NCBI RefSeq assembly: GCF_048269545.1
Contig: NZ_JBLXIJ010000001.1
Location: 186,001-250,000 of the forward strand
Length of the DNA stretch: 64,000 nt
Origin: Halpernia sp048269545
GTDB lineage: Bacteria > Bacteroidota > Bacteroidia > Flavobacteriales > Weeksellaceae
Reading direction: 5' to 3'
The notes under the pieces are model-generated. The model was not told where the DNA came from and made no database searches. It worked only from the letters and a program-made list of their open reading frames with translations. The position numbers were made by a program, and so were the translations under genes. Below are positions 17,721 through 26,692 of this stretch, one piece after another. Position 1 is the first letter of the stretch; each line of letters starts with the position of its first letter.

Positions 17721-18197
17721 ATGAAAACAAAAATTTTTACTTTGATTTTGATTGGCTTTATCACCAGTTTTATCAGCGCACAAACACTCGTGAAACCTGC
17801 AGATTTTAATATGAAAGACATTGCGTCTTATCTTAAAACCCAAAATTTTGTAATAAATACGCAAACAAATGATTATTTAAAAATTACGGACGATCAAAAC
17901 AGTTCCATTTTTATTGATTTAGCAAAAGATAAAAAGTTTCTGCTTTTTAACGTTAAAATTTTACTGAAAAAAGACGCAAAAATCTCTCAAATTGAAAGTC
18001 TTCTCACCAAAATCAATGATTTGGATATGATAAAAGCTAAATATTTACCTGCAGATAATACCGTTTTCTTCAAGTATTATTTCTGGATTGATGGCGGATT
18101 TACTAAAGAAACGCTGAAAGATGCGCTGGTTGAATTTGGTCTTTATCAAGGAGATTCTTATGGATTGGATAAAGATAAAATTTTCGAATATGAATAA
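17721..18197 (+). CDS. Small secreted protein of the dcw cluster, YbjN-like
   Basis: 158 residues with a clear signal peptide (about 1-20, ending ISAQ). The mature part has alternating strands and helices resembling YbjN-domain proteins (a fold shared with type III secretion chaperones): MKDIASYLKTQNF, a strand-turn-strand with SIFIDLAKDKKFLLFNVKILL, and a C-terminal helix KETLKDALVEFGLYQ. The resemblance is a weak, by-eye call. It sits 10 bases after murG and 3 bases before murC, so it is co-transcribed with essential wall genes, but it is not a known peptidoglycan enzyme. A periplasmic role is inferred from the signal. Confidence 0.75.
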   Translation: MKTKIFTLILIGFITSFISAQTLVKPADFNMKDIASYLKTQNFVINTQTNDYLKITDDQNSSIFIDLAKDKKFLLFNVKILLKKDAKISQIESLLTKINDLDMIKAKYLPADNTVFFKYYFWIDGGFTKETLKDALVEFGLYQGDSYGLDKDKIFEYE

Positions 18198-18200
18198 AAA

Positions 18201-19559
18201 ATGAATAATTTAAATACATATCAAAATTTTTATTTCGTCGGAATTGGCGGAATCGGGATGTCTGCTCTTGCAAGATATTTCCACTCTATTGGTGGAAACG
18301 TTTTGGGCTATGATAAAACCGAGACCAAATTGACGAATGCTTTAAAATCTGAAGGAATTAAAATAACTTTTGAAGATGAAATAAGTGATGAAATTTTAAA
18401 TTTAAAAAAAGAAAATACGCTTGTAATTTACACGCCTGCAATTAAAAAACTGGAAATTTTAGATTTTTTCACAGAATTAAATTTCACGATTTATAAAAGA
18501 GCCCGCGTTTTAGGGATGATTACAGATCACACAGAATGCATCGCAATTGCTGGAACACACGGTAAAACAACGACTTCATCTTTGGTTGCGCATCTTTCAA
18601 AAGTGGCAAATCTTCCATTTTCCGGATTTTTAGGTGGAATTGCAGAAAATTTTAAATCCAATTTTATTTTTAATGGAAATGAAATTTCTGTGGTAGAAGC
18701 CGATGAATATGATCGTTCTTTTATGAATTTGAAACCAGATTGGGCGGTAATAACATCGATGGACGCAGATCATTTAGACATTTTCGGCGACAAAGAAACT
18801 ATCGAAAAAAGTTTTCGGGATTTTGGAGCTTTGGTTCCGAAAGATAACCAACTTTTTATTAGAAAAGGAATTGATATTAAAAGAGGTGCAAAAACTTACG
18901 CCGTGAATGAAGAAGCGGATTTCTACAGCAATAATTTAAGAATCGAAGGTGATTTAATTTATTTTGATTTCCACACAAGAACAGAAAAAATCACAGACTT
19001 TGTTTGGGAAATTCCAGGAATTCACAATGTAGAAAATGCAACTGCTGCAATTGCAATTATGCATGAAAAAGGAGTTGATTTTGAAACTATTAAAAAAGGA
19101 ATTCAAAGTTTTAAAGGAATAAAAAGAAGATATACAAAACATAATTTTGAAAGTGGAAAACATTATATTGATGATTATGCGCATCATCCAACTGAATTAA
19201 ACGCCGTAATTGGAAGTATTAAAAAATTCTATCCACATCAAAAATTATTGGTTGTTTTTCAGCCACATTTATTTAGTAGAACACGTGATTTTGTGAATGA
19301 TTTTGCTAAAAATTTAGCGGAAGCAGATGAATTAATTCTTTTGGATATTTATCCAGCTCGTGAGTTGCAGGAAAATTTTGAAGGAATAAATTCCAATTGG
19401 TTATTAGAAAAAATTAAATTAAATAAAAAAGAAGTTTCGTCGTTAAACGAAGCTTTAGATAAAATAAAACAGAAAGATTTCGATATTTTACTCACAGTTG
19501 GCGCAGGAAATATTGATACTTTAAGCGATCCAATAATTAATTGGTTATCAACAAATTAA
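18201..19559 (+). CDS. murC: UDP-MurNAc:L-alanine ligase MurC
   Basis: 452 residues. MurC attaches the first stem-peptide residue. Seen are VGIGGIGMSALA (13-24), ATP loop GTHGKT (118-123), the DEYDRSF block, the HNVENATAAIAI helix and the C-terminal FQPHLFSRTRDF block. Its start is three bases after the preceding stop and its stop is one base before ftsQ, a tight operon arrangement. Confidence 0.95.
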   Translation: MNNLNTYQNFYFVGIGGIGMSALARYFHSIGGNVLGYDKTETKLTNALKSEGIKITFEDEISDEILNLKKENTLVIYTPAIKKLEILDFFTELNFTIYKRARVLGMITDHTECIAIAGTHGKTTTSSLVAHLSKVANLPFSGFLGGIAENFKSNFIFNGNEISVVEADEYDRSFMNLKPDWAVITSMDADHLDIFGDKETIEKSFRDFGALVPKDNQLFIRKGIDIKRGAKTYAVNEEADFYSNNLRIEGDLIYFDFHTRTEKITDFVWEIPGIHNVENATAAIAIMHEKGVDFETIKKGIQSFKGIKRRYTKHNFESGKHYIDDYAHHPTELNAVIGSIKKFYPHQKLLVVFQPHLFSRTRDFVNDFAKNLAEADELILLDIYPARELQENFEGINSNWLLEKIKLNKKEVSSLNEALDKIKQKDFDILLTVGAGNIDTLSDPIINWLSTN

Positions 19560-19560
19560 A

Positions 19561-20508
19561 ATGAAAAACAAGTTCAGAATATTGAAAATTTTTATCACAG
19601 TAGTGCTCTTTGGGTTTCTACTGAGTTTCTCTCTGAGTCGTTTCAAGAAAGCGCCTTTAGAAAAGATTTCAGTAAAAATGAATGCGACTACACCTGTTTA
19701 TTTTATTGATGAAAAGGATGTAAAAGATTTAGTAAAAAAAGAAAATCCAACTTTTACAATTGGAAATTTGAATATTCCAGATTTAGAAAAAAAATTAAAT
19801 AATTTACCCGCCGTAGATAGTGCAAATGTTTATTTAAATTTAAACGGAAACCTGAATTTGGACATCAAACAAAGAGTTCCAATTTTTAGAATTAATAATG
19901 GTGACAAGGATTTTTATGTAGATGCGAAAGGAATAGAATTCCCACTTTCAAGAAATTATTCGCACCCGTGTATGTTAGTAACTGGTGATATTAAAAAATC
20001 AGAGTATAAAAAATTAGGAGAATTAATATCAAAAATTAATGCAGATGATTTTACTAAAAAATTCTTTATTGGCATTTCAAAAAATAACAAAGGCTACAGT
20101 TTATTAACCAGTGACGGATATTATGATGTAGAAATTGGAGATTTGGACAGAATAGATTTTAAAGTTAAAGGATTTAAAGCATTTGTAACAAAATTTTTAG
20201 TGAATGAAAATCCTGAAAAATACAGTCAAATTTCTTTAAAATATGACAACCAAATTGTGACCACTTTAAATCCGCACTTTGAAGGAAACGACAGTATTTT
20301 AGCGGCAAATTATAAAGAATTTCAAAAAATCCCCGTCGTTGTAAGAAAAGTTACAACTACGGTAAAAAAGCCAACTAAAAATGTTGAAGTAAAGCCAAAA
20401 ATAAAAGAGAAAGCACGCGAAAAACCTAAAGTCTCAATGCCTGCAAAAAAGAAGAAAAAGACAAGTATTTCAAAGAAAAAAGGGACAACAAAAATTAAAA
20501 TAGAATAA
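19561..20508 (+). CDS. ftsQ: FtsQ-like cell division protein with lysine-rich tail
   Basis: 315 residues. Short cytoplasmic part, one membrane helix (about 9-27), a POTRA-like region and an FtsQ-type beta domain; the pattern VYLNLNGNLNLDIKQRVPIFRI (about 95-116) is typical. Position between murC and ftsA supports FtsQ. The last ~55 residues are strongly basic, with KKKKK and repeated Lys/Pro, an unusual periplasmic tail that could bind anionic wall or membrane polymers (inference). Confidence 0.88.
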   Translation: MKNKFRILKIFITVVLFGFLLSFSLSRFKKAPLEKISVKMNATTPVYFIDEKDVKDLVKKENPTFTIGNLNIPDLEKKLNNLPAVDSANVYLNLNGNLNLDIKQRVPIFRINNGDKDFYVDAKGIEFPLSRNYSHPCMLVTGDIKKSEYKKLGELISKINADDFTKKFFIGISKNNKGYSLLTSDGYYDVEIGDLDRIDFKVKGFKAFVTKFLVNENPEKYSQISLKYDNQIVTTLNPHFEGNDSILAANYKEFQKIPVVVRKVTTTVKKPTKNVEVKPKIKEKAREKPKVSMPAKKKKKTSISKKKGTTKIKIE

Positions 20509-20525
20509 TATCAAATCAATAGTAG

Positions 20526-21878
20526 ATGGAAAATAACGAATATTCAGTAGGATTAGACATTGGGACTACAAAAATCGTGACCATTGTCGGACGAAGAAAC
20601 GCACACGGAAAAATCGAAATTTTGGGGGTTGGAAAAGCCAAAAGTCTCGGTGTTCATAAAGGAATTGTGAATAATATTTCGCAAACCATCAGTTCAATAA
20701 AATCCGCCGTAGAACAAGCTCAAAATAGCGCAGGTGTAAAAATCCATAAAGTGACAGTCGGAATTGCGGGGAAACACATACGTTCTTTGCAACATTCAGA
20801 TTACATTATGCGTGATCATCCAGAAGAATATATCACAGAAGATGATATTGAAAAACTAAAAGATCAGGTTAAAAAATTGGTAATGCTTCCAGGAGAAGAA
20901 ATTATTCACGTTTTACCACAAGATTATAAAGTAGATTCTGAAGGTGAAATACAAGAACCTGTTGGAATGCACGGAAAAAGATTAGAAGCTAATTTCCACG
21001 TTGTTGTGGGACAAATGGGCTCTATCAGAAACATTGCTCGTTGTGTTCGTGAAGCGGGCTTAGAAATGGAAGCTTTAACTTTAGAACCTCTTGCATCTTC
21101 CGAAGCAGTTCTCACAAAAGAAGAGAAAGAAGCCGGGGTTGCAATTGTCGACATCGGAGGTGGAACAACAGATATTGCGATTTTTAAGGATAATATTATT
21201 CGACATACTTGCGTAATTCCTTATGGCGGTGGAATTATTACAGACGATATTAAAGAAGGTTGTTCAATTATTGAAAAACACGCCGAACAATTAAAAGTAA
21301 AATTTGGTTCAGCTGTTCCAGAATTAGAAAAAGATTCAACATTTGTCACAATTCCTGGTTTGCACGGAAGAAATGATAAGGAAATTTCTCTGAAAACTTT
21401 GGCTCAAATTGTAAATGCGAGAGTAGAAGAAATTTTGGAAATGGTAAATACAGAATTAAAAGCTTACGGCGCATTCGAGCAAAAGAAAAAATTAATTGCT
21501 GGAATCGTTTTAACTGGAGGTGGTTCTAATTTAAGACATTTGAGACAATTAGCAAATTATACAACCGGTTTAGACAGCCGAATTGGTTTTGCAAATGAAT
21601 ATGTAGCAAATGATAAAAACCAACAGTTGAAAGGTCCAGAATATGCAACTTCAATTGGTTTATTAATGGAAAGTTTAAAAATTCGTGATAAAAAACCTTA
21701 TGAAGTTGAACTTAAAAAAATTGAAGAGGAACAGATTATTGCGGTAGAAAATGACACTAAAATTGAAACCACCGCACAAACTATAATTGAAAAACACGAA
21801 ATCCAGAAAAAAGCACGACTAACATTTGGAGAAAGTATTCTAAATAAAGTAAAAAAATTCTTTGAAGAAGTAGAATAA
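20526..21878 (+). CDS. ftsA: Cell division protein FtsA
   Basis: 450 residues, actin fold. FtsA tethers FtsZ to the inner membrane. ATP-binding blocks: GLDIGTTKIVTIVG at the N-terminus, VAIVDIGGGTTDIAIF and GIVLTGGGSNLRHL. The C-terminus ends with an amphipathic segment (SILNKVKKFFEEVE), the expected membrane-targeting helix. An extra linker of about 40 residues precedes that helix. Confidence 0.96.
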   Translation: MENNEYSVGLDIGTTKIVTIVGRRNAHGKIEILGVGKAKSLGVHKGIVNNISQTISSIKSAVEQAQNSAGVKIHKVTVGIAGKHIRSLQHSDYIMRDHPEEYITEDDIEKLKDQVKKLVMLPGEEIIHVLPQDYKVDSEGEIQEPVGMHGKRLEANFHVVVGQMGSIRNIARCVREAGLEMEALTLEPLASSEAVLTKEEKEAGVAIVDIGGGTTDIAIFKDNIIRHTCVIPYGGGIITDDIKEGCSIIEKHAEQLKVKFGSAVPELEKDSTFVTIPGLHGRNDKEISLKTLAQIVNARVEEILEMVNTELKAYGAFEQKKKLIAGIVLTGGGSNLRHLRQLANYTTGLDSRIGFANEYVANDKNQQLKGPEYATSIGLLMESLKIRDKKPYEVELKKIEEEQIIAVENDTKIETTAQTIIEKHEIQKKARLTFGESILNKVKKFFEEVE

Positions 21879-21970
21879 CTAAATTGAATTAGTGATTGTT
21901 GATAAATCTTATTAAAACTATTTTCAAGCATCATTAAAAAATAATATCTTTCAAACATCAATTTTAAAAA

Positions 21971-23797
21971 ATGGAAAATATAAATAATACCACAGGATTT
22001 TCTTTTGATTTGCCAAAAGGTAATTCATCAATTATAAAAGTAATAGGAGTCGGCGGTGGCGGAAATAATGCATTGAAACACATGTATGAACGCGGAATCC
22101 ACGGCGTAGATTTCGTAATTTGCAATACAGATTCTCAAACTTTAGATAATAATCCAGTTTCAAATAAAGTGCAGTTGGGACTTGCGATTACCGAAGGTCT
22201 TGGAGCAGGAGCCGATCCAGAAGTGGGTGAAAACGCAGCTATTGAAAGTATCGATGAAATAAAAGCAGCGCTTGGTCAAAGCACAAAAATGGTTTTTATT
22301 ACAGCTGGAATGGGCGGTGGAACAGGAACTGGAGCTGCACCAATTATTGCAAAAATCGCAAAAGAAATGGGTATTTTAACCATTGGAATTGTAACCGTTC
22401 CATTTAGTTTTGAAGGAAAAAGAAGATTAGATCAAGCAGATATTGGTTTGGATAAATTAAGAAATAATGTTGATTCATTAATCGTAATTAATAATGATAA
22501 ACTTCGTCAACAATACGGAAATCTTGGTTTTAAATCAGGTTTTTCTAAAGCCGATGAAGTTTTAACAAATGCTGCAAAAGGAATGGCAGAAGTTATTACT
22601 GGTTATTTTGATGTTAATATCGATTTCCGTGATGCTAAATCTGTTCTTCAAAACAGTGGAACTGCTTTAATGTCAACTGGCGTTGCTTCAGGAGAAAATA
22701 AAGCAGAAGAAGCCGTGAAAAAAGCTTTGGATTCTCCTTTATTAAATGATAACAAAATTACGGGCGCAAGAAACGTACTTTTATTAATAAGAAGTGGTAG
22801 CGAAGAAGCAACCATGGACGAAATCGGAATAATAAATGATTACATCCAAAAAGAAGCGGGAGATACTGCAGATATTATTTTCGGAGTTGGAACTGATGAA
22901 GAATTAGGTGATGCAATTTCAGTTTTGGTTATTGCAACTGGTTTTGCGAAAGAATATGCAAAACATTCTGGAATCACTGAAAAAGTAAATTATTCTCTAG
23001 ACGGTAAATCTACTAGAAAAAATCAAAGCAATGAAAATTTTGAGAATGAATTTTCAAGCGGTTTTCCTTTAGAAAAAAAATTGGTGAGTTTAGATGATGA
23101 GGAAGATTTTACACCTCCAACTCCTGAAAATAAATTTCAAAAAAAAAGTATTGAAGCAGTAAAAGCTAATACTTTTAACGAAGTGGAAGAAAAACCTACG
23201 GAAATCTGGGAAAGAGAAGATGAAAATTTGGCAAATCAATACAACTTATTTTCATTTGAAGATGACAATCTTGAAGAAGATTTAGAAGCAGAATCACTTT
23301 CATTTGAAGTGGAAAAACCCATAAAATCTGAAATTAAAACAGATGCTATTGAGTTTAATTTTATGGTAAATGAACCTGTAAAAGAAGAACCTTTGGTGGA
23401 AATTCTTTCTACTGAAGAAAAATTTGCTGAAAATAAAGTTGAAATTGAATTACCTGAAATTGAAGAAGTAATCCCAGAAAAAACTGAAGAAATTTCGGCT
23501 GAAACCGAAGAAGAAACTCAATCTTCATCATTTGGTGAAAGCATGTTCACTTTTGTAGATAAACCTTCGGAAAAAGACAAAGTAACAGAGCGTAGAAATA
23601 AGTTAAAAGAATTTGATTCTCGTTATCAAACAGTAGATAGTGAACTTCAGTTTGAAACCGTTCCGGCTTTCCGAAGAAAAAATATTGTTTTAAATCAACA
23701 AAATCCTTCAGAGCAAAATATTCAAACTTATATGAAAGATGAAAATGGAAGAATGCAAGTGCGTGAAAACAGATTTTTGAACAAAGATGTAGATTAA
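21971..23797 (+). CDS. ftsZ: Cell division protein FtsZ with long C-terminal linker
   Basis: 608 residues, tubulin-like GTPase that forms the division ring. The signature GGGTGTG is at 115-121 and the T7 loop NVDFRD-like segment reads NIDFRDAKSVL. The GTPase core ends near residue 330. It is followed by a linker of about 250 residues, very rich in Glu, and a basic C-terminal segment containing FRRKNIVL. Such long linkers are common in Bacteroidota FtsZ. The 92-base gap after ftsA holds no clear promoter box. Confidence 0.96.
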   Translation: MENINNTTGFSFDLPKGNSSIIKVIGVGGGGNNALKHMYERGIHGVDFVICNTDSQTLDNNPVSNKVQLGLAITEGLGAGADPEVGENAAIESIDEIKAALGQSTKMVFITAGMGGGTGTGAAPIIAKIAKEMGILTIGIVTVPFSFEGKRRLDQADIGLDKLRNNVDSLIVINNDKLRQQYGNLGFKSGFSKADEVLTNAAKGMAEVITGYFDVNIDFRDAKSVLQNSGTALMSTGVASGENKAEEAVKKALDSPLLNDNKITGARNVLLLIRSGSEEATMDEIGIINDYIQKEAGDTADIIFGVGTDEELGDAISVLVIATGFAKEYAKHSGITEKVNYSLDGKSTRKNQSNENFENEFSSGFPLEKKLVSLDDEEDFTPPTPENKFQKKSIEAVKANTFNEVEEKPTEIWEREDENLANQYNLFSFEDDNLEEDLEAESLSFEVEKPIKSEIKTDAIEFNFMVNEPVKEEPLVEILSTEEKFAENKVEIELPEIEEVIPEKTEEISAETEEETQSSSFGESMFTFVDKPSEKDKVTERRNKLKEFDSRYQTVDSELQFETVPAFRRKNIVLNQQNPSEQNIQTYMKDENGRMQVRENRFLNKDVD

Positions 23798-23850
23798 TTA
23801 GAAAATTTGAGAATGTGTTAATTTGAAAATTAATTCTTCTCAACTTTACA
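23798..23850 (+). repeat. Low-complexity repeat between ftsZ and yqeY
   Basis: AATTTGA-type words recur (AAATTTGAGAATGTG, TTAATTTGAAAAT). This looks like the short dispersed intergenic words common in flavobacterial genomes, but copy number cannot be judged from one window. Confidence 0.3.
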
Positions 23851-23862
23851 AAAAACAAAAAA

Positions 23863-24309
23863 ATGAGTTTAGAAATAACAATAAGCGACGCCATAAAAGA
23901 CGCGATGCGAGCAAAAGATAAAGTCGCTTTAGATGCATTACGCGCAGTAAAATCTCAAGTTTTATTATTAAAAACAGAAGCAAAAGGTGCAGAAGTTTCT
24001 GATGAACAAGTGATCTCCATTTTACAGCGAATGATAAAACAAAGAAAAGATTCTTCTGAACAATTTTTGGCGCAAAACCGCACAGATTTAGCAGAAGTGG
24101 AAGATGCGCAAAGTAAAATAATAGAAAAATATTTGCCCAAACAATTAAGTCCCGAAGAATTAGAAGCAGAAATAAAAAAAATTATTTCTGAAACTGGCGC
24201 AGAAAACGCAAAAGATTTAGGAAAAGTAATGGGAATTGCAAGCAAAACTCTCGCAGGGAAATCCGATGGAAAAAGCATTTCTTCCATGGCAAAACAATTA
24301 CTATCTTAA
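23863..24309 (+). CDS. yqeY: GatB/YqeY domain protein
   Basis: 148 residues, the usual size of free-standing YqeY proteins. These share the C-terminal helical domain of GatB, the tRNA-dependent amidotransferase subunit. Visible family blocks are AMRAKDKVALDALRAVKSQ, MIKQRKDSSEQF and KDLGKVMGIASKTLAGKSDG. The role of stand-alone YqeY is not settled. It follows ftsZ by 65 bases and is closed by a terminator, so it likely ends the dcw transcript. Confidence 0.9.
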   Translation: MSLEITISDAIKDAMRAKDKVALDALRAVKSQVLLLKTEAKGAEVSDEQVISILQRMIKQRKDSSEQFLAQNRTDLAEVEDAQSKIIEKYLPKQLSPEELEAEIKKIISETGAENAKDLGKVMGIASKTLAGKSDGKSISSMAKQLLS

Positions 24310-24346
24310 AAAGATACAAGAACTTTCTTAAATAATTAAAGATAGA

Positions 24347-24381
24347 AGACAATTATATTCAATTATAGTTGTCTTTTTTTT
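24347..24381 (+). terminator. Rho-independent terminator after yqeY
   Basis: AGACAATTATA (24347-24357) pairs with TATAGTTGTCT (24364-24374) with one G-U pair, followed by a run of eight T. It closes the dcw cluster. Confidence 0.85.
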
Positions 24382-24388
24382 ATATTTG
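24381..24388 (+). promoter_or_regulatory. -7 box of the DPP4-like gene
   Basis: TATATTTG matches TAnnTTTG fully and lies 44 bases before the start at 24433. No well-spaced -33 TTG is present. It abuts the terminator T run. Confidence 0.4.
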
Positions 24389-24432
24389 AAATAAATTCAC
24401 ACAAAATAAAAATCCGCGAATTACTATTTACT

Positions 24433-26598
24433 ATGAAAAATACTTTTAAGCAAAACATTCTAATTTTATTTGTACTTTGTATAAGTCAGTTTTTCTTTGC
24501 ACAATGGGGAACTGGGACTTATTGGTCTTTAGACGGTAACAATATAATGGAAGTAGAAAATGGTCAAATTGTATCTAAAAATGCAATGGACGAATCTAAA
24601 TCTACAGTCATTATTTCCAAAGAAATGTTAACTCCGACCGGAAAATCACCTTTAAATTTGGTGCGTTTCGCATTTTCGGATGACAATCAAAAAGTTTTAA
24701 TTGCGACAAATACTAAAAAAGTTTGGCGTTATGATACGCGCGGCGATTCTTGGGTTTATGATATTAAAGCAAAAACTTTAAAACAAATCGGGAAAGACAA
24801 ACCAGAATCTTCGTTAATGTTTGCGAAATTTTCACCAGACGGAAAAAAAGTAGCGTATGTTAGTGAACATAATATCTATGTAGAAGATTTAGCAAGTGGC
24901 GAAACAAAAGCTTTAACAACAGACGGAACTTTAAGATTAATCAATGGAACATTTGATTGGGTTTATGAAGAAGAATTGGATTGTAGAGACGGTTTCAGAT
25001 GGTCTCCTGATAGCAAATCAATTGCTTATTGGCAAATTGACGCACAAAAAATTAAAAATTATTTGATGTTAAATACGACTGATAAATTGTATCCGTTCAC
25101 AGTTCCCGTGGAATATCCAGTTGTTGGCGAAGATCCAAGTTCTTGTAAAATTGGCGTTGTAGATTTAGCAACTGCAAAAACAACTTGGATGAATGTTCCA
25201 GGAGACGCTGTTCAACATTATATTCCAAGAATGGAATGGGCAAATAATTCTTCCCAATTAATTCTTCAACAATTAAATAGAAGACAAAACGAAAATAAAA
25301 TTATGCTCGTAAATGTTGCAGAAAATTCCGCGAAAACTATTTACAGCGAAACCGATAAAGCTTGGATTGATGCAAAAGCAGAAGCAACTGGTTGGAATTG
25401 GATTGATGGTGGTAAAAAATACATTTGGCTCAGTCAAAAAGATGGATGGAGACACATTTATGCACTTGGTTTAGACGGAAAAGAAACTTTATTAACTCCG
25501 GGAAATTACGATGTAATTGAATTAAATAGTATTGATGAAAAATCTGGAAAAATATATTTTATGGCTTCTCCAGAAAATGCAACACAAAGCTATTTATATG
25601 AGGTTCCTTTAAAAGGTGGAAAAGCAACTCGTTTAACTTCTGCAAATGAAAGCGGAACTCACAATTATGATATTTCACCAAACGGGAAATTAGCTTTTCA
25701 CAATTATTCTAATGCGAATATGTTTCCGAAAAGTGATGTAGTTTCTTTACCCAATCACAAACTTTTAAGTGGTGGCGAAGAAAATCCAAGAGCCAAAAGT
25801 TTTAAAATGCCGAAAGTGGAATTCTTTAAAGTAACCACTTCAGATGGCGTTGAAATGGACGGATGGATGGTAAAACCAAACAATTTTGATCCAGCAAAAA
25901 AATATCCAGTTGTGTTTTATGTTTATGGAGAACCAGCTTCTCAAACAGTTGTTGACAGATTTGGAACAGGTTTTAACAGATTATACAAAGGAAGTATGGC
26001 GGAAGATGGCTATATTTATATATCTGTTGATGGACGTGGTTCTCCTGCTCCAAAAGGAAGGGAATGGAGAAAATCTATTTACCACAGAATTGGCGACATC
26101 AATATAAAAGATCAAGCAATGGCGACAAAAGAAATTATGAAATGGAATTTTGTAGACAAAGATCGCATTGCGGTTTGGGGTTGGAGCGGCGGAGGTTCTT
26201 CTACTTTAAATTTAATGATGCAATATCCTGAAATCTACAAAACCGGAATTTCAATCGCGGCAGTTGATAATCAATTAAATTATGATAATATTTACCAAGA
26301 ACGTTATATGGGATTATTGCCGGAAGACAAACATTATTTTGTAGATAATTCTCCTTTGGCGCACGCAAAAAACTTACAAGGAAATTTACTTCTAATTCAC
26401 GGAACAGGCGATGATAATGTACATTACAACAATGCGGAACAAATGATTAATCAATTAATTAAATACAACAAAACTTTTCAATTAATGATTTATCCAAACA
26501 GAACCCACTCTATTTCTGAAGGAGAAGGAACGGGCGCACATTTGGCTTCAACTTATACTAAATTTTTGAAAGAAAATTGTCCGCCGGGAGGGAAATAA
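24433..26598 (+). CDS. S9 family dipeptidyl peptidase, DPP4-like
   Basis: 721 residues with a signal peptide (about 1-23). An N-terminal eight-bladed propeller of DPP4 type (FAKFSPDGKKVAYV, FDWVYEEELDCRDGFRWSPDSKSIAYW with the paired Glu that binds the substrate amino terminus) is followed by an alpha/beta hydrolase domain. The nucleophile is Ser585 in GWSGGG, the Asp in GTGDDNVHY and the His in NRTHSI. DPP4 removes X-Pro dipeptides in the periplasm. The nucleophile motif has Gly where classic DPP4 has Tyr (GWSYGG). A single-gene unit with terminator. Confidence 0.9.
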   Translation: MKNTFKQNILILFVLCISQFFFAQWGTGTYWSLDGNNIMEVENGQIVSKNAMDESKSTVIISKEMLTPTGKSPLNLVRFAFSDDNQKVLIATNTKKVWRYDTRGDSWVYDIKAKTLKQIGKDKPESSLMFAKFSPDGKKVAYVSEHNIYVEDLASGETKALTTDGTLRLINGTFDWVYEEELDCRDGFRWSPDSKSIAYWQIDAQKIKNYLMLNTTDKLYPFTVPVEYPVVGEDPSSCKIGVVDLATAKTTWMNVPGDAVQHYIPRMEWANNSSQLILQQLNRRQNENKIMLVNVAENSAKTIYSETDKAWIDAKAEATGWNWIDGGKKYIWLSQKDGWRHIYALGLDGKETLLTPGNYDVIELNSIDEKSGKIYFMASPENATQSYLYEVPLKGGKATRLTSANESGTHNYDISPNGKLAFHNYSNANMFPKSDVVSLPNHKLLSGGEENPRAKSFKMPKVEFFKVTTSDGVEMDGWMVKPNNFDPAKKYPVVFYVYGEPASQTVVDRFGTGFNRLYKGSMAEDGYIYISVDGRGSPAPKGREWRKSIYHRIGDINIKDQAMATKEIMKWNFVDKDRIAVWGWSGGGSSTLNLMMQYPEIYKTGISIAAVDNQLNYDNIYQERYMGLLPEDKHYFVDNSPLAHAKNLQGNLLLIHGTGDDNVHYNNAEQMINQLIKYNKTFQLMIYPNRTHSISEGEGTGAHLASTYTKFLKENCPPGGK

Positions 26599-26629
26599 TT
26601 TAAACTTATTTTTCAAACAATTTTAAAAT

Positions 26630-26668
26630 AAAACCTCTAAACTCAAAAGTTTTGAGGTTTTATTTTTT
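26630..26668 (+). terminator. Rho-independent terminator after the DPP4-like gene
   Basis: AAAACCTCTAAAC (26630-26642) pairs with GTTTTGAGGTTTT (26649-26661) with one mismatch, followed by ATTTTTT. Confidence 0.8.
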
Positions 26669-26678
26669 CCTACATTTG
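26652..26678 (+). promoter_or_regulatory. Promoter of the antiporter gene
   Basis: TTG (26652-26654) and TACATTTG (26671-26678) are 16 bases apart, close to the Bacteroidota spacing. The TTG lies in the right arm of the preceding terminator. The start codon at 26693 is only 14 bases past the -7 box, so the leader should be under ten bases. Confidence 0.55.
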
Positions 26679-26692
26679 TGAAAATTTCCTAA

